This document shows positions 1-9,077 of a stretch of 63,781 nucleotides of DNA, one piece after another; the first letter of the stretch is position 1; each line of letters starts with the position of its first letter. The DNA comes from Desulfuromonadales bacterium (GTDB lineage: Bacteria > Desulfobacterota > Desulfuromonadia > Desulfuromonadales > BM103), in contig JAQYVY010000017.1 in assembly GCA_030145195.1 (NCBI GenBank), forward strand, positions 1 to 63,781, read 5' to 3'. Under the pieces are notes generated by a model. The model was given only the letters and a program-made list of their open reading frames with translations. It ran no database searches and was not told where the DNA came from. The position numbers and the translations under genes were made by a program.

Positions 1-422
1 GCCTCATTCGACCGCTCAAGCACATCTTTGAACGAGGTGTGGTCAAGGATATCGGCAATGGCGTTGCGAACATCCTTCATCACCAGTCGTATTCCGCATG
101 TGGTTTCGTCCAGGCACTCTTCGCATTTTTGATAGGCGGTTTCGCTGGCACAGGGGATTGGTGCCAAGGGGCCTTCGAGCACGCGTATGGCTTTGCCCAT
201 AGTGATTTCGGCCGGGTCTTTAGCCAAAAAATACCCGCCCCCCTTACCCTTGCGACTACCTAAAATTCCGGCATTTTTTAACTGTAACAGGATGAACTCC
301 AGGAATTTCTTTGGGATCCCCTCCTTTTCGGCTAAATCAGTGATCAGAACAGGACCTGCCCCGTAATTTCGAGACAAGGCTATAAGGGCTTGCAAGCCAT
401 ATTTAGTTTTTTTCGATATCAT
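1..422 (-). CDS. Rrf2-family transcriptional regulator (3' end lies outside the window)
   Basis: The frame reads leftwards from an ATG at 420-422 and is still open at base 1, so about 140 codons of the gene are present and its end is missing. Residues 1-65 form the winged helix-turn-helix of Rrf2/IscR/CymR-type repressors, opening MISKKTKYGLQAL and with a glycine-rich wing (KGKGGGYFL) near residue 60. Downstream are four cysteines, at about residues 91, 100, 103 and 109, where family members hold an Fe-S cluster or other sensing ligands. The three-cysteine IscR pattern is not exact, so the cofactor is uncertain. A sigma-70-like promoter lies just upstream. Target genes cannot be told from this window; sulfur, Fe-S or redox control is only the family expectation. 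Confidence 0.85.
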   Translation of the reverse strand, partial: MISKKTKYGLQALIALSRNYGAGPVLITDLAEKEGIPKKFLEFILLQLKNAGILGSRKGKGGGYFLAKDPAEITMGKAIRVLEGPLAPIPCASETAYQKCEECLDETTCGIRLVMKDVRNAIADILDHTSFKDVLERSNE

Positions 423-447
423 TATCTACTAATCCTACTTTTTTTAT

Positions 448-476
448 AGAGTAATAGTCAATATGAAACTTGTCAA
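448..476 (-). promoter_or_regulatory. Candidate promoter of the Rrf2 gene
   Basis: On the minus strand TTGACA (471-476) and TACTCT (448-453) are 17 bases apart, and the Rrf2 start codon follows about 25 bases later. The -35 is perfect and the -10 is weak. A second, overlapping TTGACT lies at 456-461. Rrf2 genes often repress themselves, but I see no clean palindrome here. Confidence 0.35.
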
Positions 477-609
477 CCCTGTTTGGCTGTTATTATATTC
501 AAGCACTGCCGGGTCGGACCATACCAAAGCTGATACCTCACCCACCGTTGTCATTCCAAAAAAAATCTTTTTGAAATTTGCCATGATGGTTTTAGGGTCA
601 AATGCTTAT

Positions 610-819
610 CTCTCGCAGAGACGCAGAGACGGCAGAGATATCTATACAAAAGCAGGTATGAATTATCGGGACATAATAGCTTCCCCATTGTGTCCCATGG
701 AATTCATCTTCCCTTTGCACCTTGAGTGAACCAACAAGAACCGGCGGGGGTGCCCGCCAGCACCTTCATTTTCTTTCCTTCGCGCCTTTGCGTCTTGAGT
801 AAACACAGCGAACGGGCGC
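610..819. repeat. CGCAAAG-type dispersed repeat, copy 1
   Basis: The left arm (610-638) reads CGCAGAGACGCAGAGACGG. The right arm (770-819) carries CGCGCCTTTGCGTCTTGAG followed by a tail ending in GAACGGGCGC. The same tail recurs at copy 3, so copies 1 and 3 form a subfamily. A different palindromic repeat (661-712) sits between the arms. Confidence 0.6.
661..712 (-). repeat. Dispersed palindromic element of about 50 bp, copy A (inverted)
   Basis: This is the reverse complement of the elements at 2681-2740 and 11323-11381. The core is GGGACATAATAGCTT then CCCATTGTGTCCCA, so GGGACA and TGTCCC can pair as a hairpin. The flanks carry AATTAT and AATTCAT. No coding capacity. Confidence 0.75.
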
Positions 820-936
820 TAAAATAGCTCTGAGTTCTGATCACATTATTCTTAAGTTGTTTTATTTCAGTGAGTTGTCTGTTATATATCAACTGTGTCT
901 TGCAACTCCCTACTTATGTAGCTTCTGGAGGCTCCC

Positions 937-2595
937 TTGAGCTTTTTAACCAGTTTTTATGCTCTCGTAACTGCACTTTTTGCCTCATTGATTATGGTGC
1001 CGTTTTTGCGCCGTTGGGCGCTTGATCAGGGCAATGTTGATGTGCCCGATGAGCGCAAGGTGCATGATACGCCGATGCCGCGCCTCGGTGGCATTGCAAT
1101 CTTCGTCTCTTTTCTTTTGTCCTCCCTGGTCTATGCGCCGATGACCCACGCGGTGCGCGGGATCCTGGTCGGTTCTTTGATCGTTTTTGTGACCGGCCTT
1201 GCCGACGACCTGAATGGCTTGTCGGCCAAGCATAAGTTTTTTGGACAGATCTTGGCTTGCGTGGCGACCATTGTGATCGGTCGGGTGTATTTGCGCGATT
1301 TTGGCAACCTGCTGGGGTTTGGCGAGTTTCATCTGTCGGTGTGGATTGGGGTGCCTTTTACCGTGTTTGCGGTGGTCGGCGTGATTAACGCCATCAACCT
1401 GATCGACGGTTTGGATGGCCTTGCTGGCGGGGTGTCGGTCATCGCTTTTACTGTTTTCGCTGCTCTCGGTTATCTGGAAGGCGATCTGATTACTACCTTT
1501 TTCTCGGTCGCCGCGTTGGGGGCGGTGCTCGGTTTTTTGAAATACAACTTTTATCCCGCGCGCATCTTTATGGGGGATGCCGGGAGCCTGACTCTTGGCT
1601 TTCTCCTGGGGTTTCTGGCTCTCCACCTGTTGCAGAGCCCCGGCTCCTCGTTAGACCCGATGGTGCCGGTGCTGGTGCTGGGGCTACCGATCCTGGATAC
1701 CTTGTGGGTGATGACCCGCCGGGTTTTGTCGGGAGTCAGCCCGTTTATCGCCGACCGGACCCATCTTCATCACAAGTTCCTCGATCTCGGTTTTGAGCAT
1801 CGTTTCACCGTGATCCTGATCTACGGCATTTCGGTGTTCTGGGGCTGTTCTGCCATTCTGATGCGATCCTTGCCAGAATATCTACTGCTGATCTTTTACC
1901 TGACGACGGCGTTGACGTTTTATCTGCTTTTGCGTCATCTGTTGCAACATCCAGAACGTTATACCTTTTTGCGAAGAGATAGCGATACTGAGGTGCGGCA
2001 TTCGAAAACCTATGAATGGTTGAGTGCCCTGGCTGAAAAGCTGATGCCGATCATGTACTTGCTGCTCAGCTGTTATTTTATCCTCTCAATCTACTCAATG
2101 ACCCAACAGAATACAGTGCCGTGGCAGATTGCCGGGGTCTTGTTTTGTTTTGGTCTGATGCTGAAATTTTCGATCCGCACGCAAAGTCGCCAGTTTCTAA
2201 TGTTGATCGTATATGCCGCTCTCGGGATTGCCGCCAATGAAGTCTGGCAGACCAGCGGTGAACTCATAATCGGCCTGAGCTTTAAGCGCCTTGGAGATGT
2301 ATTGCTGATTATGGCTGGAGCGCTGGCCGCGATCAAAATATTCTTCTCCAAACCAGGTGAATTGTTTCTCACTACGATCGATTTTCTGACCCTGGCGGTT
2401 TGTGCCATTCTGGCTGTTGCTGCGCAGAAGTCTGTCCTTGGCTACAATATTTATGGCCCGCTGATCCGGTGTATCGTTGCGATCTTTGCGGTTCGGGTCC
2501 TGGTTATTCGCGGGGATATGGTGCAGCGGAATATTGTTCGGGCGGCGTTGGTGCTACTGGCGGTGGTGCTGGTGGTCGGGTTGCGGTCGTTATGA
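937..2595 (+). CDS. WecA/TagO-like undecaprenyl-phosphate sugar-1-phosphate transferase with long C-terminal membrane extension
   Basis: This polytopic inner-membrane enzyme of the MraY/WecA family would move a sugar-1-phosphate (usually HexNAc-1-P from its UDP form) onto undecaprenyl phosphate, the first step of O-antigen or capsule repeat synthesis. Visible motifs are LADDLNG with Asp90-Asp91, NAINLIDGLD at 151-160, FMGDAGSLTLGF near 211 and HLHHK near 276. The start is TTG at 937, chosen for the GGAGG five bases upstream; no in-frame ATG fits better. At 552 residues it is about 200 longer than the usual 320-360. The extra C-terminal part is hydrophobic with several predicted membrane spans and no motif I recognise. 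Downstream genes make GDP- and UDP-sugars, which fits a surface-polysaccharide role. The substrate is not determinable from sequence. Confidence 0.88.
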   Translation: MSFLTSFYALVTALFASLIMVPFLRRWALDQGNVDVPDERKVHDTPMPRLGGIAIFVSFLLSSLVYAPMTHAVRGILVGSLIVFVTGLADDLNGLSAKHKFFGQILACVATIVIGRVYLRDFGNLLGFGEFHLSVWIGVPFTVFAVVGVINAINLIDGLDGLAGGVSVIAFTVFAALGYLEGDLITTFFSVAALGAVLGFLKYNFYPARIFMGDAGSLTLGFLLGFLALHLLQSPGSSLDPMVPVLVLGLPILDTLWVMTRRVLSGVSPFIADRTHLHHKFLDLGFEHRFTVILIYGISVFWGCSAILMRSLPEYLLLIFYLTTALTFYLLLRHLLQHPERYTFLRRDSDTEVRHSKTYEWLSALAEKLMPIMYLLLSCYFILSIYSMTQQNTVPWQIAGVLFCFGLMLKFSIRTQSRQFLMLIVYAALGIAANEVWQTSGELIIGLSFKRLGDVLLIMAGALAAIKIFFSKPGELFLTTIDFLTLAVCAILAVAAQKSVLGYNIYGPLIRCIVAIFAVRVLVIRGDMVQRNIVRAALVLLAVVLVVGLRSL

Positions 2596-2631
2596 GTGCT
2601 GGCGGACACCCCCACCGGTTCATCGGTTATT

Positions 2632-2661
2632 GGGACTGTCCCACAGTTAAGGGACTGTCCC
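2632..2661. repeat. GGGACTGTCCC fragments (two, direct)
   Basis: Two copies of the 11-base palindrome GGGACTGTCCC lie at 2632-2642 and 2651-2661, separated by ACAGTTAA. Related fragments occur at 21578, 21598, 26868, 42198, 50461 and 62855. They look like remnants of a REP-type or transposon-end repeat. Confidence 0.55.
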
Positions 2662-2680
2662 TTGGTTCGAAGATTTAATG

Positions 2681-2740
2681 GAAGAATTAATTCCTGGGAC
2701 ACAATGAGAAAGCTATTATGTCCCGATAATTAATTACCCT
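2681..2740 (+). repeat. Dispersed palindromic element of about 50 bp, copy B
   Basis: AATTAATT occurs at both ends, with TGGGACACAAT and ATTATGTCCCG as facing arms around a short AGAAAGCT centre. Nearly identical to 11323-11381. Its right edge reaches into the last codons of the toxin gene on the other strand (stop at 2734-2736). Confidence 0.8.
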
Positions 2741-3006
2741 TTGTCGTAAACCTTGCTTCTGTGACCAACCATCAAAACCAACACCAGGATTTTTTCGTCC
2801 TGAATCTCACAGATAAGCCGGTATGAGCCAACTCGATATTTCCAGCGTCCAGCCAGCTCTTTTCTTAATGGCGCACCATAGCGTCGCGGATCTTCTTCGG
2901 TACAAATCCTCTCCCGCAGGTAACGCACAATTTCAGACTGAACCTGGTGATCAAGCTTGGCCAATTGCTTTTTTGCGGTATTGGTAATTTCAATCCGCCA
3001 GACCAA
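2734..3006 (-). CDS. RelE/ParE-superfamily toxin of a type II toxin-antitoxin pair
   Basis: This 90-residue basic protein has the RelE fold signature: an N-terminal ITNTAKKQLAKLD helix, a central ELAGRWKYRVGSYRLIC strand pair and a GHRSKVYDKG tail. In RelE enzymes such Arg, Lys and Tyr residues cut mRNA in the ribosomal A site; ParE relatives instead poison gyrase, and sequence alone does not settle which applies. The start overlaps the antitoxin end by 17 bases, so the two are translationally coupled, antitoxin first. The pair lies between polysaccharide genes and is read against them, which suggests insertion. The 3' end runs into a dispersed palindromic repeat. Confidence 0.88.
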   Translation of the reverse strand: MVWRIEITNTAKKQLAKLDHQVQSEIVRYLRERICTEEDPRRYGAPLRKELAGRWKYRVGSYRLICEIQDEKILVLVLMVGHRSKVYDKG

Positions 3007-3214
3007 GTTCCTGCTCCAGTTCGTCCAGGGTGAAAGTTTGTTCCTTCCCGGTTTCGACGCGCTTCAGAATTTCGTCGGAAAGGTAGGCTGCTTCAAGGTC
3101 GTCGAGATGCTCCATGATGGCCTCGCGGGCATAAAATGATTTTGAGCGTCCAGACCTTTTTGCAAGGGCTTCCAGGCGGCGTTCGATATCTTCAGGTAAA
3201 CGTAGTGCGAGCAT
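2990..3214 (-). CDS. Ribbon-helix-helix antitoxin partner of the RelE-type toxin
   Basis: The 74-residue product begins MLALRLPEDIERRLEALAKR, a ribbon-helix-helix DNA-binding segment (about residues 1-45). It is followed by an acidic tail (DELEQELGLAD) of the kind that wraps and neutralises RelE/ParE toxins. AGGAGG sits just before the ATG. A perfect palindrome overlaps its promoter, as expected for autoregulation by the antitoxin or toxin-antitoxin complex. It lies upstream of, and overlaps, the toxin gene. Confidence 0.87.
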   Translation of the reverse strand: MLALRLPEDIERRLEALAKRSGRSKSFYAREAIMEHLDDLEAAYLSDEILKRVETGKEQTFTLDELEQELGLAD

Positions 3215-3229
3215 GATGACCTCCTTTGC

Positions 3230-3267
3230 TATACATGTATAGTATCTGACAATACGTTTGTTCTCAA
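3230..3267 (-). promoter_or_regulatory. Promoter and operator of the toxin-antitoxin pair
   Basis: On the minus strand TTGAGA (3262-3267) and TACTAT (3239-3244) are separated by 17 bases. The perfect 12-base palindrome TATACATGTATA (3230-3241) overlaps the -10 element and start region, a typical site for ribbon-helix-helix repression. It ends 15 bases before the antitoxin start codon. Confidence 0.6.
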
Positions 3268-3617
3268 CTGCTTTTTGTTAAAATGTGTCAAGGGTCAGGT
3301 GTTTACTTTTAACCAAAGGTCAAAGGCTTGCCTCTCGCAGAGACGCAGAGACGGCAGAGAGGTCAAAGGCAAAAGCTGAAAAGCTTGGGTCTTTTGGTAT
3401 AACCTGAGGCTTATTTTGATACTTTTTATGTCGGGGCCAATTCGGTGAGAAACTGGGTCAACCCCCAGGCCCTTCGCGGGGATGGAGTGAGGGCTGCGAG
3501 GTTTTTTTTTGTAGTGATATCGATCGCCTCATATGTTAAAAAAAGAGGTTATCTTGTATTGACTCAGCGGAATATTTTTAACCTTGCCACTTTTAGCTGT
3601 TTTTGAAGGGAATATTT
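3268..3617. other. Intergenic stretch upstream of gmd
   Basis: Apart from one repeat arm at 3321-3369, this stretch has no recognisable gene. A run of ten T residues (3501-3510) follows a G-rich segment but no good hairpin precedes it. The gmd promoter is probably here; TTGACT near 3558 is a possible -35 without a convincing -10. Confidence 0.4.
3321..3369. repeat. CGCAAAG-type dispersed repeat, copy 2 (single arm)
   Basis: The segment CTCGCAGAGACGCAGAGACG matches the left arm of copy 1 almost base for base and is flanked on both sides by GGTCAAAGGC. No right arm is seen nearby, so this is a solo or decayed copy. Confidence 0.6.
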
Positions 3618-4745
3618 ATGTCAAAAGTTGCTTTGATCACCGGTGTGACCGGTCAGGACGGTGCTTACCTCGCCGAATTTTTGTTGAAGAAAGATTATAT
3701 CGTTCATGGCATTAAACGCCGGGCGTCGCTCTTCAACACCGACCGTATTGATCACCTGTATCAAGACCCACATATCGAACATCGCAACTTCATCCTGCAC
3801 TATGGTGATCTCACTGATGCGACCAACCTGATCCGGATTATTCAGGAAGTTCAGCCGGATGAGATCTATAACCTGGCGGCGCAGAGCCATGTCATGGTTT
3901 CTTTCGAGACACCGGAATATACCGCTAACTCTGACGCTCTGGGGACGCTGCGTATTCTCGAGGCGATCCGTATCCTTGGCCTGGAGAAGAAGACCCGGTT
4001 TTATCAGGCTTCGACTTCGGAGCTGTACGGTAAGGTTCAGGAAACCCCGCAAAAAGAGACAACTCCTTTCTACCCGCGTTCACCTTACGGTGTGGCCAAG
4101 CTCTATGCCTACTGGATCACCGTCAATTATCGTGAGGCTTACGGTTATTTTGCCTGCAATGGCATTTTGTTCAACCATGAATCGCCGATTCGCGGCGAGA
4201 CCTTTGTCACCCGCAAGATCACCCGGGCGGTGGCGCGGATGGCTCTCGGATTGCAGCAGTGCCTCTTTCTCGGCAACCTTGATGCCAAGCGCGACTGGGG
4301 GCATGCCCGCGATTATGTGGAAGCCCAGTGGCTGATGCTGCAACAGGATGAGCCGGAGGATTTCGTGATTGCGACTGGCAAACAGTACAGCGTTCGGCAG
4401 ATGGTGGAAGCTGCTGCTCGCGAACTCGGAATCTCCCTGCGTTGGGAAGGTACGGGCCAGGATGAAAAAGGTCTCGTTGAGTCTGTTGACCCAGCGTGCC
4501 TTGATCAGCCTTCAGCATTGAAGCCCGGTGACGTGGTGGTTCAGATCGATTCCCGTTACTTCCGGCCAGCGGAGGTGGAAACCCTGCTGGGTGATCCGAC
4601 CAAGGCCAAGGAAAAGCTCGGTTGGGAGACCAAAATATCCTTTGAAGAACTGGTCAGTGAGATGGTGCGAACCGACCTTGCGGCTGCGAAAAGGGATGAA
4701 TTGGTTAAAGAACACGGCTATCAGACGTTTGATTATCACGAGTAG
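3618..4745 (+). CDS. gmd: GDP-mannose 4,6-dehydratase
   Basis: This cytoplasmic short-chain dehydrogenase/reductase converts GDP-D-mannose to GDP-4-keto-6-deoxy-D-mannose, the precursor of GDP-L-fucose and GDP-rhamnose-type sugars. The NADP-binding motif [15 protein letters not shown] is at the N-terminus. STSELYGK and YGVAK supply the catalytic Ser/Thr-Glu and Tyr-Lys, and [15 protein letters not shown] is a family signature near the C-terminus. The ATG at 3618 is preferred over a TTG five codons upstream because GAAGGGA precedes it and the protein then starts right before the first beta strand. Length is 375 residues, normal for the family. The next gene, fcl, uses its product, so the two form one pathway unit. 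Confidence 0.95.
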   Translation: MSKVALITGVTGQDGAYLAEFLLKKDYIVHGIKRRASLFNTDRIDHLYQDPHIEHRNFILHYGDLTDATNLIRIIQEVQPDEIYNLAAQSHVMVSFETPEYTANSDALGTLRILEAIRILGLEKKTRFYQASTSELYGKVQETPQKETTPFYPRSPYGVAKLYAYWITVNYREAYGYFACNGILFNHESPIRGETFVTRKITRAVARMALGLQQCLFLGNLDAKRDWGHARDYVEAQWLMLQQDEPEDFVIATGKQYSVRQMVEAAARELGISLRWEGTGQDEKGLVESVDPACLDQPSALKPGDVVVQIDSRYFRPAEVETLLGDPTKAKEKLGWETKISFEELVSEMVRTDLAAAKRDELVKEHGYQTFDYHE

Positions 4746-4785
4746 GGGGTGTTGGATTTTTGAGTGAGGAGTGCTGGATTTCAAT

Positions 4786-5772
4786 ATGAAGAGTGACTCA
4801 AAAATATTTGTTGCTGGCTCAAAGGGTCTGGTCGGATCGGCGATTGTGCGGCGGTTGAAGGCAGGGGGGTATGTCAATCTCATCACTCCTGAGATCGATG
4901 AACTGGATTTGACCTCGCAAGCGGCGGTGAAGGCTTTTTTTGCAGCCGAGCAGCCGGAATATGTAGTGCTGGCTGCGGCCATGGTCGGTGGGATTCACGC
5001 CAACAATACCTACCCGGCGGATTTCATTCATATCAACCTGGCGATTCAGAATAATGTCATCCACCAGGCGTATGTGGCCGGGGTCAAGCGGCTGCTCTTT
5101 CTCGGCTCTTCTTGTATCTACCCCAAACAAGCACCACAACCGATGAGTGAAGACTGCCTCCTGACCGGACTGCTGGAGCCGACCAACGCGCCTTACGCCA
5201 TCGCCAAGATTGCCGGGTTGAAGATGTGTGAGGCGTATAACCGACAGTACGGCACCCAGTTTGTTGCCGTGATGCCGACTAATCTGTATGGCCCGGGGGA
5301 TAATTTTCACCCCGAAAACTCCCATGTTCTGCCAGCGCTGGTACGCCGTTTTCATGAAGCGAAGAGGGCGCACCAGCACTTACCAGACAACAACGTCGTC
5401 ATCTGGGGCACCGGCACGCCGAAGCGTGAATTCCTCTACGTTGATGATATGGCAGCGGGTTGCGTGTTTGTGCTGGAACTTGATGATGCGACCTTGCAGC
5501 AAAAATTACTGAATTATCCAGAGCCCTGTTTTGTCAACCTGGGCACCGGCGTCGATGTGACCATTCGTGAGCTGGCCGAGACGGTCAAAGCGGTGGTCGG
5601 GTTTGAGGGTGGGTTGGTTTTCGATGACAGCAAGCCTGATGGCACCATGCGCAAATTACTTGATGTGTCGCGGGCCAAGGCACTTGGTTGGGAAGCGAAG
5701 ATTGCATTGCGCGAGGGCATTGAGAAGACCTATGCCTGGTTCCTGGAGAACGAAGGAAAAATCCGACAATGA
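4786..5772 (+). CDS. fcl: GDP-L-fucose synthase (epimerase/reductase)
   Basis: It converts GDP-4-keto-6-deoxymannose to GDP-L-fucose by 3,5-epimerisation and NADPH-dependent reduction. Motifs are [10 protein letters not shown] (nucleotide binding, near the start), the family motif SSCIYP, and YAIAK with the catalytic Tyr and Lys. The start is uncertain: ATG at 4786 puts the first strand directly at the N-terminus, but an in-frame GTG at 4771 follows GAGGA and would add five residues. The spacing of GAGGA is poor for both. The gene follows gmd and its last four bases overlap the manC start (ATGA), so translation is coupled. Together with manC and the phosphomannomutase it completes the route from mannose-6-phosphate to GDP-L-fucose. 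Confidence 0.95.
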   Translation: MKSDSKIFVAGSKGLVGSAIVRRLKAGGYVNLITPEIDELDLTSQAAVKAFFAAEQPEYVVLAAAMVGGIHANNTYPADFIHINLAIQNNVIHQAYVAGVKRLLFLGSSCIYPKQAPQPMSEDCLLTGLLEPTNAPYAIAKIAGLKMCEAYNRQYGTQFVAVMPTNLYGPGDNFHPENSHVLPALVRRFHEAKRAHQHLPDNNVVIWGTGTPKREFLYVDDMAAGCVFVLELDDATLQQKLLNYPEPCFVNLGTGVDVTIRELAETVKAVVGFEGGLVFDDSKPDGTMRKLLDVSRAKALGWEAKIALREGIEKTYAWFLENEGKIRQ

Positions 5773-7178
5773 AAATAACTCCTGTCGTTCTCTCCGGTGG
5801 TGCCGGAACCCGGCTCTGGCCTTTGTCTCGTGAGCTTTATCCAAAGCAGCTTCTGGCGTTGGTTGGTGATCGGACCATGTTGCAGGAGACAGTTCTGCGT
5901 CTCGACGGATTATCTGACCTGAGTGCACCGTTGGTCGTCTGCAACGAGGCTCACCGTTTTCTGGTGGCCGAACAGTTGCGCCAGGCGGATCAGGCGGCCG
6001 GTGCGGTGATCCTTGAACCGGTTGGCCGGAATACCGCGCCGGCGGTTGCGATCGCGGCCCTGCAGGCCACTGACAACGGCGAGGACTCGTTGTTGCTGGT
6101 GCTCCCGGCGGATCATGTGATTCGTGACGCTAAAGCTCTCTGTGCGACGATCACGGCGGGGATTCCTGCCGCTGTCGATGGGGCGCTTCTGACCTTCGGG
6201 ATAGTGCCAACAGCTCCGGAGACGGGGTACGGCTATATCCGTGCCGAGCAGTCCACGCCACGCACTCCTTATCAGGTCAACGCTTTTGTTGAAAAACCGG
6301 ATCTGGCCACGGCCGAAAAATACCTCGAGTCGGGGGACTACTACTGGAACAGCGGGATGTTTCTCTTCAAAGCCTCTGCCTACCTAAAGGAACTGGAGCA
6401 GTATTCGCCAGAGATGTTGTCGGCCTGTCGAAAGGCCTGGCAGGGGCGGGTGGCGGATCTTGACTTTACCCGGCTTGATGCCGAGGCGTTCGCTGCTTGT
6501 CCTTCTGACTCTATCGACTATGCGGTCATGGAGAAAACCGGGCTGGCTGTGGTGCTGCCGCTTGATGCCGGCTGGAGTGATGTTGGTTCCTGGGCGGCGC
6601 TCTGGGAGGTCGGTGAGGCTGACGCAATTGGCAATGTTTGTTACGGTGATGTGATCAACGTCGACGGCTCTAATAGTTATATTTACGCCGGATCGCGCCT
6701 GGTAGCTGGCGTCGGCCTGACTGACATGGTCGTGGTTGAAACCGCTGATGCGGTTTTGGTTGCGGCCAAAGACCAGGTTCAGGACGTCAAGAAAGTTGTC
6801 GAGCTGCTTAAGTTGAAGGGCCGTGACGAGCGGCTGCTGCATCGGCGGGTTAGTCGGCCCTGGGGTGCTTATGAAGAGCTGGACGCCGGCGAAGGTTTTT
6901 TGGTTAAACGAATCACGGTTAATCCGGGTTCCAGCCTCTCGTTGCAGCGGCACAATTATCGCGCCGAACACTGGGTTGTGGTTCGGGGCTCTGCGCTGGT
7001 TCTCTGCGGCAATGTGACTCAGGATCTGGAAGCGAACCAGTCGCTCTATATTCCGATCGGTGAAAAGCATCGTTTGGAGAATCCGGGAGCAGATATCCTG
7101 GAGATTGTTGAGGTACAGACTGGCAGCACACTGAGTGAAGACGATATCGAACGGTTTGATGATCAGTATGGGCGATAA
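5769..7178 (+). CDS. manC: Mannose-1-phosphate guanylyltransferase / mannose-6-phosphate isomerase (bifunctional type)
   Basis: The N-terminal domain (about residues 1-340) is a nucleotidyltransferase with [15 protein letters not shown] and FVEKPD, making GDP-mannose from mannose-1-phosphate and GTP. The C-terminal cupin (about 350-469), with [15 protein letters not shown] and a His-rich core ([11 protein letters not shown]), matches the type II phosphomannose isomerase half of AlgA/ManC proteins. Length (469) fits the two-domain form. The ATG overlaps the fcl stop. Whether the isomerase half is active cannot be judged from sequence, but the cupin metal ligands look present. Confidence 0.94.
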   Translation: MKITPVVLSGGAGTRLWPLSRELYPKQLLALVGDRTMLQETVLRLDGLSDLSAPLVVCNEAHRFLVAEQLRQADQAAGAVILEPVGRNTAPAVAIAALQATDNGEDSLLLVLPADHVIRDAKALCATITAGIPAAVDGALLTFGIVPTAPETGYGYIRAEQSTPRTPYQVNAFVEKPDLATAEKYLESGDYYWNSGMFLFKASAYLKELEQYSPEMLSACRKAWQGRVADLDFTRLDAEAFAACPSDSIDYAVMEKTGLAVVLPLDAGWSDVGSWAALWEVGEADAIGNVCYGDVINVDGSNSYIYAGSRLVAGVGLTDMVVVETADAVLVAAKDQVQDVKKVVELLKLKGRDERLLHRRVSRPWGAYEELDAGEGFLVKRITVNPGSSLSLQRHNYRAEHWVVVRGSALVLCGNVTQDLEANQSLYIPIGEKHRLENPGADILEIVEVQTGSTLSEDDIERFDDQYGR

Positions 7179-7210
7179 AGAGTAGTGCTGAGTACTTTAA
7201 ACTTTGAGAG

Positions 7211-7480
7211 GCATTTTAACGCCCGTTCGCTTTGCTCACTTAAGACGCAAAGGCGCAAAGAAAGCTTTGGAAGAATGGGATAAATTAAGATTTCTTTTGT
7301 TGCTTGCCCCTTTGAATCTTTTTGTAAACCTTTTTAGAGGTCCTAGAATGCGAGTTCTTTGTTTGGGTGCTTTTCTTTGCGTCTTTGCGCCTTTGCGTTA
7401 ACTCTTTTGCATTGTCAGACCTTGATTGGTTTCTCTGCTGTCTCTGCGTGCTTGAGTGAATGCAATGAACGGGCGAGAGG
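7211..7480. repeat. CGCAAAG-type dispersed repeat, copy 3
   Basis: The left arm (7211-7264) runs GCCCGTTCGCTTTGCTCAC then AAGACGCAAAGGCGCAAAG. The right part has CTTTGCGTCTTTGCGCC (7376-7392) and ends in a second GAACGGGCG tail near 7470. It fills most of the 368-base gap between manC and the phosphomannomutase gene; nothing else is recognisable there. Confidence 0.8.
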
Positions 7481-7546
7481 ATGATTCTAAGGTCAAAGGT
7501 TTGCCTCTTGCTGTGACGCACGATCTGACAAAGGCTGGAATTGCAT

Positions 7547-8905
7547 ATGAAGATAACCTGTTTCAAGGCGTATGATATTCGCGGACGGATCCCGGATCAG
7601 TTGAATGAGGACGTGGCTTACCGTATTGGTCGCGCTTTTGCGCAGATCCTTAAGCCTGAGCGGGTGGTGGTGGGTCAGGATGTGCGACCGACCAGTCCGG
7701 CGTTGACAGCGGCACTGGTTCGCGGTTTGACTGAAGGCGGCGCGGGTGTCCTCGACATCGGCCTGTGCGGGACGGAGGAAGTCTACTTTGCCACCTCGCA
7801 TGCGCGGGCCGATGGTGGCATCATGGTGACAGCTAGCCATAACCCGGCTGATTATAACGGCATGAAGCTGGTGCGAGAAGAGAGCAAGCCGATCAGCGGC
7901 GACAGCGGCCTGGATGAGATCCGGGTGCTGGCAGAGATCGGCAATTTTGAGCCGGTGGCTGTCTGCGGCAAGGTTGAAACCTATGAACACCGGGGCCCTT
8001 ATATCCGACACCTGTTGAGCTATGTTGACCTCTCCGTTCTGACCCCTTTCAAGGTGGTGGTGAATGCTGGCAACGGCTGCGCCGGACCGCTGCTTGATCT
8101 GCTTGAAAAGCAGCTGCCGCTGGAGATCATCAAAATCTGCAATGAACCGGACGGGACCTTCCCCAACGGCATTCCCAATCCCCTCCTGCCCGAGAATCGC
8201 GGCATTACGCGCGATGCGGTGCTGCAACATGGTGCCGGTCTTGGTATCGCCTGGGATGGCGATTTCGACCGTTGTTTCTTCTTCAATGAAGAGGGTGAGT
8301 TTATCGAGGGCTACTATCTGGTCGGTCTGCTCGCCGAAGCCTTTTTGGCCAAAAATCCAGGCGGGAAGATTATTCACGATCCACGTCTGACCTGGAATAC
8401 CATCGACATCGTTGAACAGGCCGGCGGCACGCCGATCATGAGCAAGACCGGACATGCTTTTATCAAAGAGCGGATGCGCACCGAGGATGCGGTTTATGGC
8501 GGAGAGATGAGCGCTCATCATTATTTCCGGGACTTCTTCTACTGCGACAGCGGCATGATCCCCTGGCTGCTGGTGATCGAGTTGATGTGTCGCCAGCGTA
8601 AACTGCTCTCTCAACTGGTCGGTGAAAGGATGCGAAAATTCCCCGCCAGCGGCGAAATCAATCGGACTCTGACTGATCCCGAAGCGGCGATCGCTGCTAT
8701 TGAAAAGGCTTATGCTAGTGATGATGCCTGCATTGATCGCACTGACGGGCTGTCAATCGACTACCCGGAGTGGCGTTTTAACCTGCGGATGTCGAACACC
8801 GAGCCGGTGGTTCGTCTCAATGTCGAGTCGAAGGGTGACGAGGCTTTGATGCGGGCTAAGACGGCTGAGCTGTTGGAGCTCCTTGCTGAGTTCGCTGATG
8901 AGTGA
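7547..8905 (+). CDS. manB: Phosphomannomutase / phosphoglucomutase
   Basis: An alpha-D-phosphohexomutase that interconverts mannose-6-phosphate and mannose-1-phosphate (often glucose phosphates too), feeding manC. The phosphoserine loop [13 protein letters not shown] is near residue 95, the metal loop [10 protein letters not shown] near 240, a [10 protein letters not shown] sugar-specificity loop near 325, and the C-terminal phosphate loop [12 protein letters not shown] near 415. The ATG at 7547 is preferred over TTG two codons upstream; the ribosome-binding site is weak either way. The gene is separated from manC by a repeat-filled gap, so it may have its own promoter. Confidence 0.94.
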   Translation: MKITCFKAYDIRGRIPDQLNEDVAYRIGRAFAQILKPERVVVGQDVRPTSPALTAALVRGLTEGGAGVLDIGLCGTEEVYFATSHARADGGIMVTASHNPADYNGMKLVREESKPISGDSGLDEIRVLAEIGNFEPVAVCGKVETYEHRGPYIRHLLSYVDLSVLTPFKVVVNAGNGCAGPLLDLLEKQLPLEIIKICNEPDGTFPNGIPNPLLPENRGITRDAVLQHGAGLGIAWDGDFDRCFFFNEEGEFIEGYYLVGLLAEAFLAKNPGGKIIHDPRLTWNTIDIVEQAGGTPIMSKTGHAFIKERMRTEDAVYGGEMSAHHYFRDFFYCDSGMIPWLLVIELMCRQRKLLSQLVGERMRKFPASGEINRTLTDPEAAIAAIEKAYASDDACIDRTDGLSIDYPEWRFNLRMSNTEPVVRLNVESKGDEALMRAKTAELLELLAEFADE

Positions 8906-8926
8906 GCGCTGCGGCCAGGATTCGAA

Positions 8927-8990
8927 AGACGCAGTGGGTGAACCTTTTATCTTTAATAGATGGTTTTCTTTGCGTCTTTGCGTTAAATGT
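8927..8990. repeat. CGCAAAG-type dispersed repeat, copy 4
   Basis: A short degenerate left arm (AAGACGCAGTG) is followed 30 bases later by TTTCTTTGCGTCTTTGCG and TTAAATG. It lies between the phosphomannomutase gene and the next epimerase gene. Confidence 0.65.
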
Positions 8991-9077
8991 TTATCGCCTT
9001 GGCTTAGGTTGTAGGCCCGATGTTTAATGAACAGTTAAACTCACGACACACCACGCGTTATGCGTTGCGAGGTTAAA

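Larger units (their letters stand above)
423..936. other. Intergenic stretch without a convincing gene
   Basis: These 514 bases hold the Rrf2 promoter, one copy of each of two dispersed repeat families (arms at 610-638 and 770-819, palindromic element at 661-712), and the ribosome-binding site GGAGG (927-931) of the next gene. Short open frames here are made of repeat sequence and lack ribosome-binding sites. Confidence 0.6.

Noticed and set aside
463-892. Two short open frames (88 and 62 codons) upstream of the WecA-like gene
   Set aside because: They are built from dispersed repeat arms, have no ribosome-binding site and show no recognisable protein features.
985-1626. A 213-codon minus-strand frame inside the WecA-like gene
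   Set aside because: It is the shadow of a strongly supported membrane-protein gene; its product is a histidine/lysine/glutamine-rich string without domain features.
7204-7566. Open frames on both strands between manC and the phosphomannomutase gene
   Set aside because: They translate repeat copy 3 and its flanks; no ribosome-binding site or family match.
7493-8614. A 373-codon minus-strand frame opposite the phosphomannomutase gene
   Set aside because: Long but antisense to a gene with clear catalytic motifs; composition and lack of motifs mark it as a shadow.
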